DNA from: Lytechinus variegatus
Taxonomy: Eukaryota; Echinodermata; Echinoidea; Temnopleuroida; Toxopneustidae
Direction of reading: 5' to 3'
Length of the DNA: 64,000 bases
Assembly: GCF_018143015.1 (NCBI RefSeq)
Contig: NC_054740.1
Coordinates: 73,677,856 to 73,741,855 of the forward strand
In this document: piece after piece, positions 33,310 through 45,091 of the stretch
Position numbering within the stretch: position 1 is the stretch's first letter
Layout of the letters: each line of letters begins with the position of its first letter
Notes under the pieces: model-generated
Seen by the model: the letters and a program-made list of their open reading frames with translations, nothing else
Database searches by the model: none
What the model was told of the DNA's origin: nothing
Translations under genes and position numbers: made by a program

Positions 33310-36300
33310 TTGGTCCCTAAGCAAGTTGTCGCCAAAATATGACCTCGGGGGAAAAAGCTTTTTGGGGAAAAATACCCTAAATACATTTGACCCCGCGACT
33401 TTCAAATTCACCCTTTTTCTTGAAAATCGGTATTTTGATACCCTTACAATATAACGAGTCCACGCGCGGACCGCGTCCGAAACTGAAAAAAACCCACCCC
33501 ATTAAACGCTTTTTTTTCACGCGTGTGTAGAAAAATATATTTGACTGCCACCGGGTTTTCTTCTATAATATACAGAATTCTGTTTGATCCCTCATTAAAT
33601 ATTTTGAAATCATTTTTATATAATTTATTGTGATAAGGTTTAGATCATCTTTACCATCGAGTCTATTGCATTAGAAAGCCTATATTAAAAGAAATTAAAT
33701 AATTCATACTTAATTTCATGAAATTCCAAAACAAATGGTGAGTATATGTGACGACATTTTACAGACTGTTTAAAATGGACTCATAATACGAGATTTGGTT
33801 GAATTTTTTAGTGTCATTGTGATTATGTTCGTTTGATTTTCTCATGATGTTAAAATATCTACTTCATATTGGGTTGTACTTGACCTTTTATAAATAGTGA
33901 GCAGGAGTGAATTGATTTTTTAATCGACGAGCTTTTGTATACATATATGCTTAAAAAGTTTTTTTTCTTCAATACACTGTTTTTTTTAAGGACTGGAATA
34001 GATGGGGATCGTTGTTGGCCATTACTGTCTTACTCCTCGCTAGTTCATCTACAGGTATGTAGTGCATTATTATTATTATTACAATTTTTTTATAAGGGTC
34101 TTTCAAAAAGGACCTGATAAGGGAAAGTATACGTCTTTCAAAAAGGACCTGATAAGGGATAGTACACAAAGTGTGTAAGGTATTAAATTTGGTGTTGAAA
34201 AACATAGTGTTGGTGTTAAACAAAAGCAGCACCAGCCCAATGAGTCTCGTACTGCGTGAGAATGACGTCACTCAGTGTTGAGCTTTCAATGGTGTTTCCG
34301 ATACTGAGGAGGATTTTTTTTTAAAGGAGTGTACATAGACTAATTTAATTTAGCCAATCATCCCAAACGAATTCGCAGTCACCACACTGATTTACAACGT
34401 AAAAGTAAGGTGTGTTTCACTGTATTCACATAGTTACATTGCAACGAACTGGATTACGTTTCCACACTGTGGTACACGGTGTATCAACACTGTGAATTTA
34501 CCCACATGGTGACTAAATAACCAGGGATATTGCATATCCCTGAAATAACAGTGTAGTTATAGAGTAGAGCAGGGGATTTGGATTCCGGTCACCCGGGTTC
34601 TATTTCCCACTTAGTGCATGTGCCGTGCCTACTGTGGAGCTATATATGAATACACTATGCTGAACAGCATCTTCTTCAGAGTTTGTACACAATGTAAACA
34701 CATTGTGCTGAGCGAATACTACACATAGTGGCAACTTTCTTCACAGTGTGTACACTGTGGCAATAATATGAACATACTGTCTGAATGAATGCCACACACT
34801 GTTAATCTTCTTCACATGAGCACACTGTGACAAATGGATTTCAGAGAGTTAATTGCGGATACTATTTTGTTGACTATATGAATACTGTGTGTTTGACGTT
34901 ATCACTAGGTAAAATTGACATGGTGATAATCGTTGACTTATGTGTCAAATGTGTGGAATTATGTGATACACACACATGCCATCACACTAGTTGTGATCAC
35001 ACTGTTTTCATACACATGTTTTGACTTATTGACGCACTGAGTGAACTGGCCTACATTTATCTCCGGCAGGGAGGGTTCAGCGAACAGAGCTCCGTCAAAA
35101 TAACTGTCGATATAATTATTTTGTTTTCGTTGTGTTCATCAAATAGAAAATCAAGATACATGGACCTGAACGCATGATTATATAGCCGTAAACAGGAAAT
35201 ATTCCCTGGGGGCAATTACGTAAAGATGAATTGTTGATCAAGGTATAGTAGGGGCGGGTATTATCACGTATGGTTTATTAGTTTTATCGGACGCTGGGTA
35301 CGGTACCGTACCTTGGTGTGAAATCAGTTTTAGATTCCTATACTACTTAATTATTTCTTTCTGTTTTCCTGCCCCCATTCATTCCTCTTTTCTTTCCCAC
35401 ACACTTCATAATTACAAGGGTCACCCTCTGCCATCCCTTGAGGCCTACCCTGTGTAAAGAATGTTAAAGTATAAAAAATGCCTACCGTGAAGCGAATGAG
35501 CGAAGTGACCTAATTTATCGGGGGGGGGGGGTATTTTATGGAATATATAAATACAATTTTTCTGAAAAAAAAAACACGTTATAACCCTCCCCCTCCCCTT
35601 TGCATACTAACATGAATTGATTAGATTGCATGATTTTTATTGTTTTCGCTATTCTTCCCAAATTTTCATTATCAATAGTCACCGGAAGCAACCAATGTCA
35701 AAGTTTCTTGAGCAATGCGATACAGTGCGGCCATATTGGTACACCGGCACTTGGCAACACGCGTTTGGTTGCCAAGCCAAAGGTAATGACATGGATACCG
35801 GTCAATCAGATTACAGGAAATCGTCACATGGTGTGCTCATACTCTGGTAAGCTCCAACAGTATTTTTTTTTAAATACAAGATACTAGTATGCATGGATAC
35901 CTAACGAGTTAGGTGCGGATTAAAACACCTCATTTATTCACTCACTGATGCTCTAAATATTTATATTTTTGTATCTTTTTAATGGGGAATAATTTTTGAT
36001 GCAATAAGTGAAGTTTGAAATTGATTTTATGTGTTCAATATGTAGTTATTCCTTGCTTCACCTTAAATTGTTGAGGAACAGGTGCTGGTTCAAAGACACC
36101 ATCGGGATCATTCGGTAGACTTGACGGGAGTACTAATCATACTTGGCAGCATGCGTCTACCATCCCATCTTTTGGGGGACATCACAACGATCAATATACA
36201 GTCGATTTCAAAGCCCGCTCTCCAACCGATATTCCCGCTAATACCACCACAGCCTCTACCAGCCAGGAAGTCCCAACAACCACTAGAAGCCGATCAACCA

Positions 36301-38682
36301 AAGTTGTCACCCTTGGTAAGGCTACTACGACGTACTCCACTCTATTTTGCATTCCATGACAATGCGAATAGGAAGGGGGAGCCATCATCAATACTACTTA
36401 AAATAATAATTGATAGAATAATAAACATAAAATCAAAGACAATCAAAGACATTTTAGAACCTTACGATATTCTGGACGGTTCTTGCTTGTATAGTGAGTC
36501 TCAAATAATTTTAACACACCTTCTTTATTTTCCCGCACGCCATTCAAACTATAGGTACCACAGTTGTTGCCAAATCAACAAAGAAGCAGCTTGGGCCAAC
36601 TTCTGCACAAGCTGGCCTCTCGACACCTTTACCTGATTCGACCACTGTAGCTAACACCCATAAGGTGACAACCACGGGGGCTAAGAGCACCGCCAATGCC
36701 AGGATTGCTACATCTGAACCCGACACCTATGGTACGTTTCTTTTAAATACCAAAATATCAGCATCCCAAGAAGTACACAATTGAAACAAACTGAGCACTA
36801 TTTAAATTCTAGTGTACACTGTATTTATGTTCAATTTGTTACAATCTGTACCAGTGGGTCTTAAAATATTTCAATAGGTCATATGATTTCAAGCGTACAG
36901 TTGATTTAACTTAGTCCAATTGGCTTCAAGTGGACAGTGATCCCACTGAGATCAACAATGGGAACATTTTGGACCAGTCGAAATCAACGATTTAGACCAA
37001 TAATGGTTTCAATGGGGACCAATGAGACGGACTTTGATTGAAGCTGATTTCAAATATTTGGCCAATTTAACGATCGAATAAACATTCACCTGCGAATTTG
37101 ACGTTCAAAGTAAATTCATATTGGAAATGGATAATGAACCATTGAAAAAACATACTCAGTTAATTCCTTTTGGCATTTGGTCCTGGTCGGTCGGTCCCCA
37201 TATGCTTTATTTGCTTCCTGAATCAATTTCTCCCTAATGTCAATTAGTGTTCAATGCTTGATCTTCAACAGTAGTTTATTATAAGTTTTTGTGTATGTGT
37301 GTTCGTCTTGGGGGAATCTGAACATGGGAGAAGGCCAACGTGGGCATTTTGTCTTAATGGAGTCTTCTACAAGACGGGAACCTTCCCAAGAATACTATAA
37401 AATTCAATGGATCATGGAGTACCCATCCACACCCCCACTCAATCGAGCACCAATACCGCATCGCATTTGCTGCATGACTTTTTTGTGTGTTCAACAACAG
37501 ATTCGAGGTGTTTTTTTTTTAATTCTTTTTTTTGCATTAGTATGTGAATACTCCACGATCAACACAGATGCGATTCAGTTCAAATTCCCAGCTATACTCG
37601 CTTTCCCTCTTCATCTCGATGTCTCCATCAAAGGGCAAAAGTCTGCCAAAATCTTCTTGACTCAAGATCGATCTGAAGAACAAACACTCGCCTACTACGA
37701 GATCAGTAAGGGATCAAACATTATTTCTATATCGAACAAGGGGCGGCACCACGATAATGTGGGCCTACACGGTGTTGTTTAGATATCAAATGAATTAAAG
37801 AGGTATAATAGAGTAAAACGTCTCAAGCATCTCTTGTTTACATCTTTATTTCCCCTATTCTAATTGATTTGATTATAATAGGTGAGAGGACGACCGTCTT
37901 TCCGTCCCTTGTATCTATAAGCTTCTGAGCTTCTAGGCACCTGTTTTGTCCCCTTTCTTGCACAATTGACTTGAGTCGCGATATCTGTTCAACAAACTTT
38001 TCTAGAAAATAAACTAGCCTTGGATAGTTCATTGATTCCCATAGCAAATTTCAACATTGACATTGAGGGAAGAGTGAAAATCCTCTCATTTATTTCTATC
38101 AGTAATATACAAGTAGAAAATACAAATGAAAATACATTTTAACATATAATTATGAAACATTAACATAAAATTAATGAAAGAAAAAGGTGTCCAAACGCCT
38201 CGAAGGCTTGAAAAGGGTGTGAAACCAAGAATAAAACAAAAGAACATAGGATTTTTTCACAAATAGAGAAGAGAATAAATCAATGATATTCCCATTACGA
38301 AAATCCATCAGGGATCATGGGATTGGTTACTTGAATTACTTAGATTCATTGTAATCATGCATTTAGCCTATTCCATTATTGTATTATATCTATTTTTCAA
38401 GCTTTAGGTACTCTGTTTGAACAAGCCAGAGGGACAGTTCAACACTGTGAATTGCCAGAGTCCTGCTCTCAGATAGAAAAGGCTGGCGGATTCGGACTAT
38501 CCTCGACCGATTTCACTCGGATTTGGGTGGAGTACGAAGCCAGTGGTCGGATCCAAGTTGGACACTTCGGACAACCGGCTGAAATAGACGTAACCGACAC
38601 AGATCCGATTTCTAATATTAAATACGTCGGATTCTCTAACCGGCTTGTAGCAACTGAGTGGATCTTTCACGACTATTGTTAA
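32479..38682 (+). CDS. Secreted protein with signal peptide, Thr/Ser-rich linker and Methyltransf_FA-type domain
   Basis: Exons: 32479-32481 (ATG only), 33991-34054, 35679-35846, 36082-36315, 36555-36731, 37541-37705 and 38408-38682, giving 361 aa. Intron 1 is phase 0 and all others are phase 1, the pattern of extracellular modular proteins. Residues 1-22 are a signal peptide (MDWNRWGSLLAITVLLLASS). Residues 23-78 are a Cys-containing segment I do not recognise. Residues 79-215 are rich in T, S and P with NHT and NTT sequons, suggesting a mucin-like linker. Residues 216-361 match the domain named after farnesoic acid O-methyltransferase: DAIQFKFPA, then RIWVEYEASGRIQVGHFGQ and YVGFSN...EWIFHDYC. 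In most animals this domain occurs in secreted or lectin-like proteins and probably is a ligand-binding fold, not an enzyme. Exons 1-3 are the least certain; another exon between 34054 and 35679 is possible. Confidence 0.8.
33164..33551. mobile_element. TIR element in intron 1 of the secreted-protein gene
   Basis: GGCAGTCAAATATATT and TACACACGCGTGA at the left mirror TCACGCGTGTGTA and AATATATTTGACTGCC at the right. A 30-base T run lies inside near 33275. Non-coding. Confidence 0.75.
34097..34168 (+). repeat. Short tandem duplication, 35-bp period
   Basis: TCTTTCAAAAAGGACCTGAT plus AAGGGA occurs twice in direct tandem. Confidence 0.8.
34380..35040. repeat. CACACTGTG-rich intronic region
   Basis: Many copies of CACACTGTG/CACAGTGTG-type words in both orientations; the same vocabulary occurs at 53870-54060 and 56095-56175. 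It is probably remnants of one inverted-repeat-rich element family. It lies in intron 2 of the secreted-protein gene. Confidence 0.5.
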
Positions 38683-41467
38683 AAACAAAGTCAATACCAT
38701 AGCATATCAGTAATCAATGCGAAGAGGAGCTTGCAGTTATACTAAACATTATTAAGAATAATTGTTTCTTGTATAAGATTTTGAGCACTACTTAAATCGC
38801 AGACCTTAATGAAAAAATACTGATACTGAATGCAGTCTCTCCTTTTGTTTTTGATATACGTGTACATGTATCTCATGATTATGATATATTTATGTATTAA
38901 TATATATGTATACATGATAACAAACTCAGACTGTTTTTCAGCATGGTCCTGTTAACATGAAAATAACCTTATATACATAAAAGAGTGAATTAGGTTAAAT
39001 TAGAATAATGAAATCAATACATTAAAAAAATCACAAAATTGCTAATACAGGCTCAACACCAGACTTAATTAATTGTGATATTTCATTAATGAACAGTATA
39101 AGAATAACGTGGGAGCAAGAACTCTCCCTTGAGGTACCCCTACAGAAACCTTGTTTTCCATGGGTGAAAATAAACATAATGATTTCTACTTTTAGGTAAT
39201 GTAAATCACTTTAGCATATTTCAAACTGTACCATATTGTTGCATCTTGAATCTTAAAGAGTAGAATTTCATGTGCTCTATATATACACAATCGAAACATT
39301 TCGATATATATATGCTCTTTTTTCCTTTTCATTATATGCATCAAGGCATTCATCAATGACTCTGCATGTGGAGACACGTAGCCGTCGTGTGGTACGGTAG
39401 GAACACATGCTCTTCAGTATTGATAGGATTGTGTTAAAATAAAAGAGCAATTTCTCTTGAATTTCCTTTTCTTTTGTTTTAGAGATATGGCTTCATTCAA
39501 TTCAATTTCAGTTTACTAGATATAAAACATATATAATTCGATTCAATGCTGTAGTCCGAAGACTAATTGTGCAATGTTTACATTAAAATATCATTTACAT
39601 TCGAGGGTTGTATATACACTTCAAATAATAAAGAGAAAACAGTTTATTGATTGAGACATGTACATGCATATTAAGTGAAATTTTATTAGATAATACAAGC
39701 CTGGGATTTGAATAATTGTGTATTTGAAAAAAAATAATAATTCTTCAGGTTTGAATTGCATTATGCAGTTATGGAATTGAGATTTGAAATTAAGTGATTG
39801 CAACAAAATTAATCACAGTTATAGATTATTAAAAAAGACACAACCTTTGAAATGTGTAATCCATCCAGAATAGAACATAGATTATTCTGAGACATGAGAT
39901 TGAGGCTGGTAGAATCATTCATAATAACTTTTAAGAAAAATCAAGATTTAAACAAAAGATGTATATTGATTTAGCACCTGAACAATTAAGAGAGATATTG
40001 GGCGATAGTTCGCTTTTTCATTTCATTACACCTTTCCCCTTATATCTTGGAGTGGTTCTAGCCAATTTCCAGTCTTCTGGTACATCGCCACATTGTATAC
40101 TTAATTTAAAAATTTGGGTTAAAGATTGATGAAAATATTATCATAGAGAATAGATCCATGATATTATGGTGCTGCTATTTGAAGTAATCTTAAATGGAGA
40201 TTGACCCTTGAACCTATAGATATATTTGTCCTGGAAATGCAAGGTCAGCACTGTAAAGTAGAACAAGACATTCAGAATAAAATTTACTCTTTGTAAGTGA
40301 TCAAGGTCCCAAGGTAGATTGGAGGTCTATCAGGTTGTCCAAAGGGATACGCATTTGATCCACGAGGTTCAAACCCTAGCCGCAATCCGTGCCCCTATAG
40401 TCAAGAAATTAATCTACAATTTCATACCCTACCCATTTTAGGTAAATGAGTATCTGAGAGGAATGATTATTATTGCTATTATTGCTATTATTTTTTATTA
40501 TTATTGTTATTATTGTTATCATAATGATAATGATAATATAATTGTATATTATTACCATCATTATCATTGTTATTAATGATTGCAATCAGTAGATTAAATG
40601 CAGGGCTAAAGCCATTGTGATAATATTCAAAGCCCTTTAATTGGAAGCATAAAGAGGAGTCAGATAAGCATCCTCTATACATACAAGAACAGATAATTAT
40701 CATTCTTATTGACCGTCTCTAAATTTCGAATTATATAGCCCTCTGTATATTTGCCACGAAATCTTTTTTTTAATACTCTTGATATTGGGACTTTGAACAT
40801 CCTTATCTCGATGGCTATTTCCAAGCGCATTGTCGATGTATTTTTACAATTGTTTATCTGATTTTTTTTGGAAGTGGAATGGTTTGGGAGATCATCCATA
40901 CACTGTATAATGATTATTAGGAAAGTATCTGGATATTTGTCATGCCACTTGTAGATTATACAGAGTGCTGAAACACTTATTGGAGAGATATTTCCTTTTG
41001 TCGGTATGACAGTACTGCATTAGGCCAATGTACCCTAATATTTTGGAGTAAGTATATCATATCTCTAGTTCACTGTACATGTAGGTGTAGACTGGCGGGG
41101 TATGTAGGGGAATTGGAGTCCAGGTCTAGTGCTAAATTTAAGCTCTTCACTATGTTTACAAAATAGTTGTGCACGTCCTCGGTAGTTTGTGAACGAGAGG
41201 GTTACCAGGTGATTATTATTGTTTGTTTATTTTGCTTTGCATTGCACATTGTTTTCGAAGTAAAGTACGATTAGGACTCCTTATCAAAAAATGTATTACA
41301 TGTATAAGGATATTAGGTAATTCTTAGATCTTTTACCTTGCTTATGGGTATGTCAATCAGAAAGACATTTTTCATTATTACCACCATTCATGCTGCGGCA
41401 TACCTATTTTGATATGATTCTTTCATAGTGTTCTGACAGTCATTTATTGATTTTGGCTCGTATGTGG
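38683..41467. other. Intergenic, AT-rich
   Basis: 3' flank of the secreted-protein gene (AATAAA words near 39170 and 39438) followed by AT-rich DNA with an ATT/ATA microsatellite at about 40475-40545. No gene recognised. Confidence 0.5.
40300..40410 (+). repeat. Possible tRNA-derived SINE fragment
   Basis: GAGGTTCAAACCC (about 40367-40379) is a good pol III B box, preceded 40-60 bases upstream by a degenerate A-box-like stretch (TAGATTGGAGG). Only one copy is visible, so the call is tentative. Confidence 0.3.
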
Positions 41468-42211
41468 TTAACCCTATCTAGGCCGAGGTATTTTGGGAGT
41501 TCATATGGCCGGGGGGGGGGGCTCCCAGCCCCCCCCCCCTGAGATCTCGGCCGTCGATCGCGCCGAAAATTGGCATGCAGGTTGTCTAGGATATAATCTA
41601 CAAAATTGTATAGTAATTTATTTCATACGATTCTTTATTACGTAATTATGCTAATTTATGCGTAATTAGTAAGCGAAATCATACTTTTTCCCTTAACTCC
41701 ATAAATAAGGCTCCAAATGTTTTAAATTTTGGCATATAACCTCTTTGTGATGTTTGTGATATCAGATCAATCCCTTATGCATTATACTGTTTTTACAATT
41801 TCTTATGTATTTTCTTTGTTTTTTGGACCTTTTGTTTTTCATTGTTTTTTCAATGAAATTTGTTGGGGACTCTTCTTAGATCATAAACAGCATAAAAACA
41901 TACATTTAGGCCAGAAAAACTAAAAATAATCATACATTTATGATTTTTGGTTGAAAACACAATTTACATTGACTTTGTACACGGAATCACGTTTTTGAGC
42001 AATTTTTGGTCTGACATGCACTTACATAACGTAGCGTAGTTTCGGAACCGCGTACCAGGGTGACGCAAAATTGGTCTCAAAAGTTGCGCAAGACTTGATA
42101 ATAAAAACTCAGCGAGCAGCGCGGTCAAAAAAATTTGCACGGCGAAAATATCGCGCGACTAGTTGAGGGAGGGCCTCCGAGGCCCCCCCCCCCCGGCCTA
42201 GATAGGGTTAA
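41468..42211. mobile_element. Non-autonomous piggyBac-like element with TTAA target duplication
   Basis: TTAA (41468-41471) is followed by CCCTATCTAGGCCG; at the other end CGGCCTAGATAGGG is followed by TTAA (42208-42211). The 14-bp TIRs are perfect and begin CCC, as in piggyBac elements. The 736-bp interior has G and C runs and no transposase. Confidence 0.85.
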
Positions 42212-42689
42212 GAGATGGTATTGATGATGGCTGAGTTGGTAATGAATGCAACGGCGCTGGCAGATATTCAAAGTTCGCGACTGTTCATGGCAGAGAATAA
42301 TAATGGAATGCGATGCGTCCATTCGTGTAATGATCCTCTGTCGCAAGGTCAGGTGTTTGCAAGGTCCGCCCCACGCATAGGCCTACATGAGGTAATAAGA
42401 AAGCTAAAACAAAAAGCCTTGTGAAGGTTTTAGGCTGTACTGTACTTGGGAGTATAGTGCATGTAGTGAGCAAGAATGGTGCGTAGTTTAGTGGAAGTAA
42501 TGAAGAAAGTGGTCAGACGACTGGGATTTCTATTCTCTCAGTATTGGTATCGTCACTATTGTGCATTCTACAGTATACTATCAGCATTCTCAGTGTAAAG
42601 AAAGAGCAAAGCCTTTTGAACTTGTCAATGAATTCCCTGCATGGCAATGTTGACATCCCGCTTGCCTATGTGTCCTCCCAGCGTTCCTA

Positions 42690-42960
42690 GCTGAGGCCAG
42701 ACTCTGTTTATGGCCTGGGTGTCGCTCGTCAAGAGGGATTACCCTTCTCTTACGTAACGGTAAGGACAAGGACAGTCTCTCAGTCGCGTGCGACCTTTTC
42801 CAGCGATGACATATCTCTGTCGCGTGCGACCTCACCTTGCCTCATGCTGAGGACAGATTTGAGCCTCCTCGGGTCTCGCTCGTCAACAGTCTGCTCTTGT
42901 GTTATATAACATCAAGGACAGACGCTCAGTCGCGTGTAGCCCCTGAACGAACCATAGTAG
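42690..42960 (+). repeat. CpG-richer repeat with two diverged internal copies
   Basis: 'GTCTCGCTCGTCAA', 'AAGGACAG' and 'CTCAGTCGCGTG' occur in the same order at about 42720-42790 and 42870-42940. No coding sense was found; function unknown. Confidence 0.4.
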
Positions 42961-43477
42961 AGGTTCGTAAGAGGAGGATAGAAACTATCTCAAGGATGCT
43001 TTGCTCGATTTAGCTCTCTATGAAAACGCTGGTAATTCAAGCTTTGATGGGCATGTTCGGGAGTCCATTTCAATCAACTGTTGTTGGATTGTGTCTTACA
43101 TAAAATAATAAAAGAGACATGTTAAACCTAAAAGTCAGTTCTTGTCATTTTATTTTGCCGTCTCTTGTGAGAGAATATAGATGCATACAGAAATGATCGA
43201 TTTTACGTGTTTGACGTGACGAGAGTTTGGTCTGACAGAGGGTCAAGAACTTAATGAAAACGTGAAGATTCATACAGAGAAAATGAGAGGTGGCAAATGA
43301 ACAGTTGATGAAATCAGTGAGATCTGTGCCAGTTTATATTGAATAGTGGTCTAATAATTTCCAACTCTTAAAAATTTCGCAACAGTGTGTTTTTTCGTCA
43401 ATGGGAGATAGATCCTAGCCACTACGGAAACATAAGAAGGATCATGCCAACGCCGCGTTGCAGTCTTTTTAGGCGCT

Positions 43478-44080
43478 TTAAAGGGGAATCCAGCCTTGAC
43501 CATAAAATGTTGTGTTGGGAAGGAGAAAAATAAATTAAACAGAATGGTGAAAGTTTGAAAGAAATTGGACAAGCAATAAGAAAGTTATAGCTGCTTTAAA
43601 ATTGAGATCACTAATACTATGTAGATTTCAAATTGGCAACTGGGTAAGTAAATTATGACAAGGGGCAAGGACAACTTTCCCATAGGCCATGTACTTTATT
43701 ATCAGGGATTTGTGGTTTTCTCCTAAGTACCCATTCCCCTGGGGCAGTAATCTAAATATAACCCATGTAGTATATTGTTTTATGTCCTCATGAAAGAAAA
43801 ATATAATTTGAAATAAAACTTTTGGGAAAAATGACATTTTAGCCATAATATGTATTGGAGTACATGGAAGAGTAGTCCTTGCCTTACATCACTATGACAT
43901 CCCATATGCGGCCAATTTGAAGTCTCCATGGGTATAGTGATTACCAATATTTACAACTTTTAAAAATTCATATCTTTCTTTTTGTTTGTCCAATATTGTT
44001 CAAACTTTCACCTATCAACTTGTCTGATTTTTCTTTTCCTTATAAAAACAAGTTTTTATTTGGGTTGGATTCCCCTTTAA
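43478..44080. mobile_element. TTAA-flanked MITE
   Basis: TTAA then AGGGGAATCCAGCC at the left; GGTTGGATTCCCCT then TTAA at the right. The interior shows inverted similarity (GAAAGTTTGAA / TTCAAACTTTC) and no ORF. It is a piggyBac-like target site but a different terminal sequence from 41468-42211. Confidence 0.8.
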
Positions 44081-44157
44081 CCTCGAGATAAACGTAAGTG
44101 CCGGCTTAAGTGTAAGTTGAATTAGGCCAGTAGTACTCATTAATTCTATAAACATAC

Positions 44158-44362
44158 ATGGGCGGAAATCCCAGGGGGACGTGTCCCCCCACTCAAAATA
44201 GTTACTTGTGGGATGATAACCTTCTATTTATTTATTTATTCTTTTTTTTGCTCGTCAAATTTATTTTCGTCGAAATCTCTTTAATTTTGCCATTAATTTT
44301 TGCTTGTCAAATTTTCCAGCCTCTTGTCCCCCCTACCTTTTGGGAGAGATTTCCGCCCCTGT
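44158..44362 (+). repeat. GGCGGAAA...TTTCCGCCCC repeat
   Basis: GGGCGGAAATCCC at the left is mirrored by GGAGAGATTTCCGCCCC at the right. The internal words GGGATGATAACCTTC, GCTTGTCAAATTTTCCAGC and TTGTCCCCCCTACCTTTTGG recur at 51600-51742. Confidence 0.65.
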
Positions 44363-45091
44363 AAACATACATACATATACATGTTTTATATGAATGCATG
44401 TGTTTACTCTTGAAAAGTTTAATTCATTGTCAATTCCGTCTGAAGTCTAAGTTGAAAAGAGAAACTAACTGCATGATTTAATTCATGTACCGTAAATAAG
44501 CGTTCGCGTTCTCCAACGAAAGGTCGGGAATGAAGGTAATAATAACGATGGTTGTTTAGTTGGTAATGTAATGAAGATGGTGATAATGGAAGAAGAGTTG
44601 ATGGTGGTTGATGGAAGTGGTGGTTGAGTTGGATATAATGGTAGCGATGATGGAATATCTAGAAAAACAAGTGGATACAATTTAGAATAATATCGTCTTA
44701 ATTATCGATAGTTTTGTGAAATAAATGAGCAAAATACATCTAAGTCATACAGATATGACTTGGTTGCATTACATGAAAAAAAATCGCCCAGAGCTATCTC
44801 AGCATAAATTACTTGAACAATGGCGTCCATGTTTGCTCGTAATACTACTATCGCTTCAAACATTTCAAACAATATTGTTTGTGATAGTTGTCACCTCTAT
44901 TACACGTTTTGCTTTAATACGACTTTGAATTTTCTTGATGCAAAATTGCAGTTTCATAATGTATATAACCTTATGTCACAGTTTGATTGACAGTATCATT
45001 GATTTCTTTTTATTTTCTTTTTATGCAGAATTCCAACACAGCACACAAGTTGGGGGTGACAACAGCATTCCGATAAGTCCGCCCTACCTCC

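Noticed and set aside
36082-36636. 184-codon open frame overlapping the linker exons
   Set aside because: It runs through the splice sites at 36315 and 36554; the phase-1 frame of the spliced gene gives the Thr/Ser-rich linker and fits the neighbouring exons.
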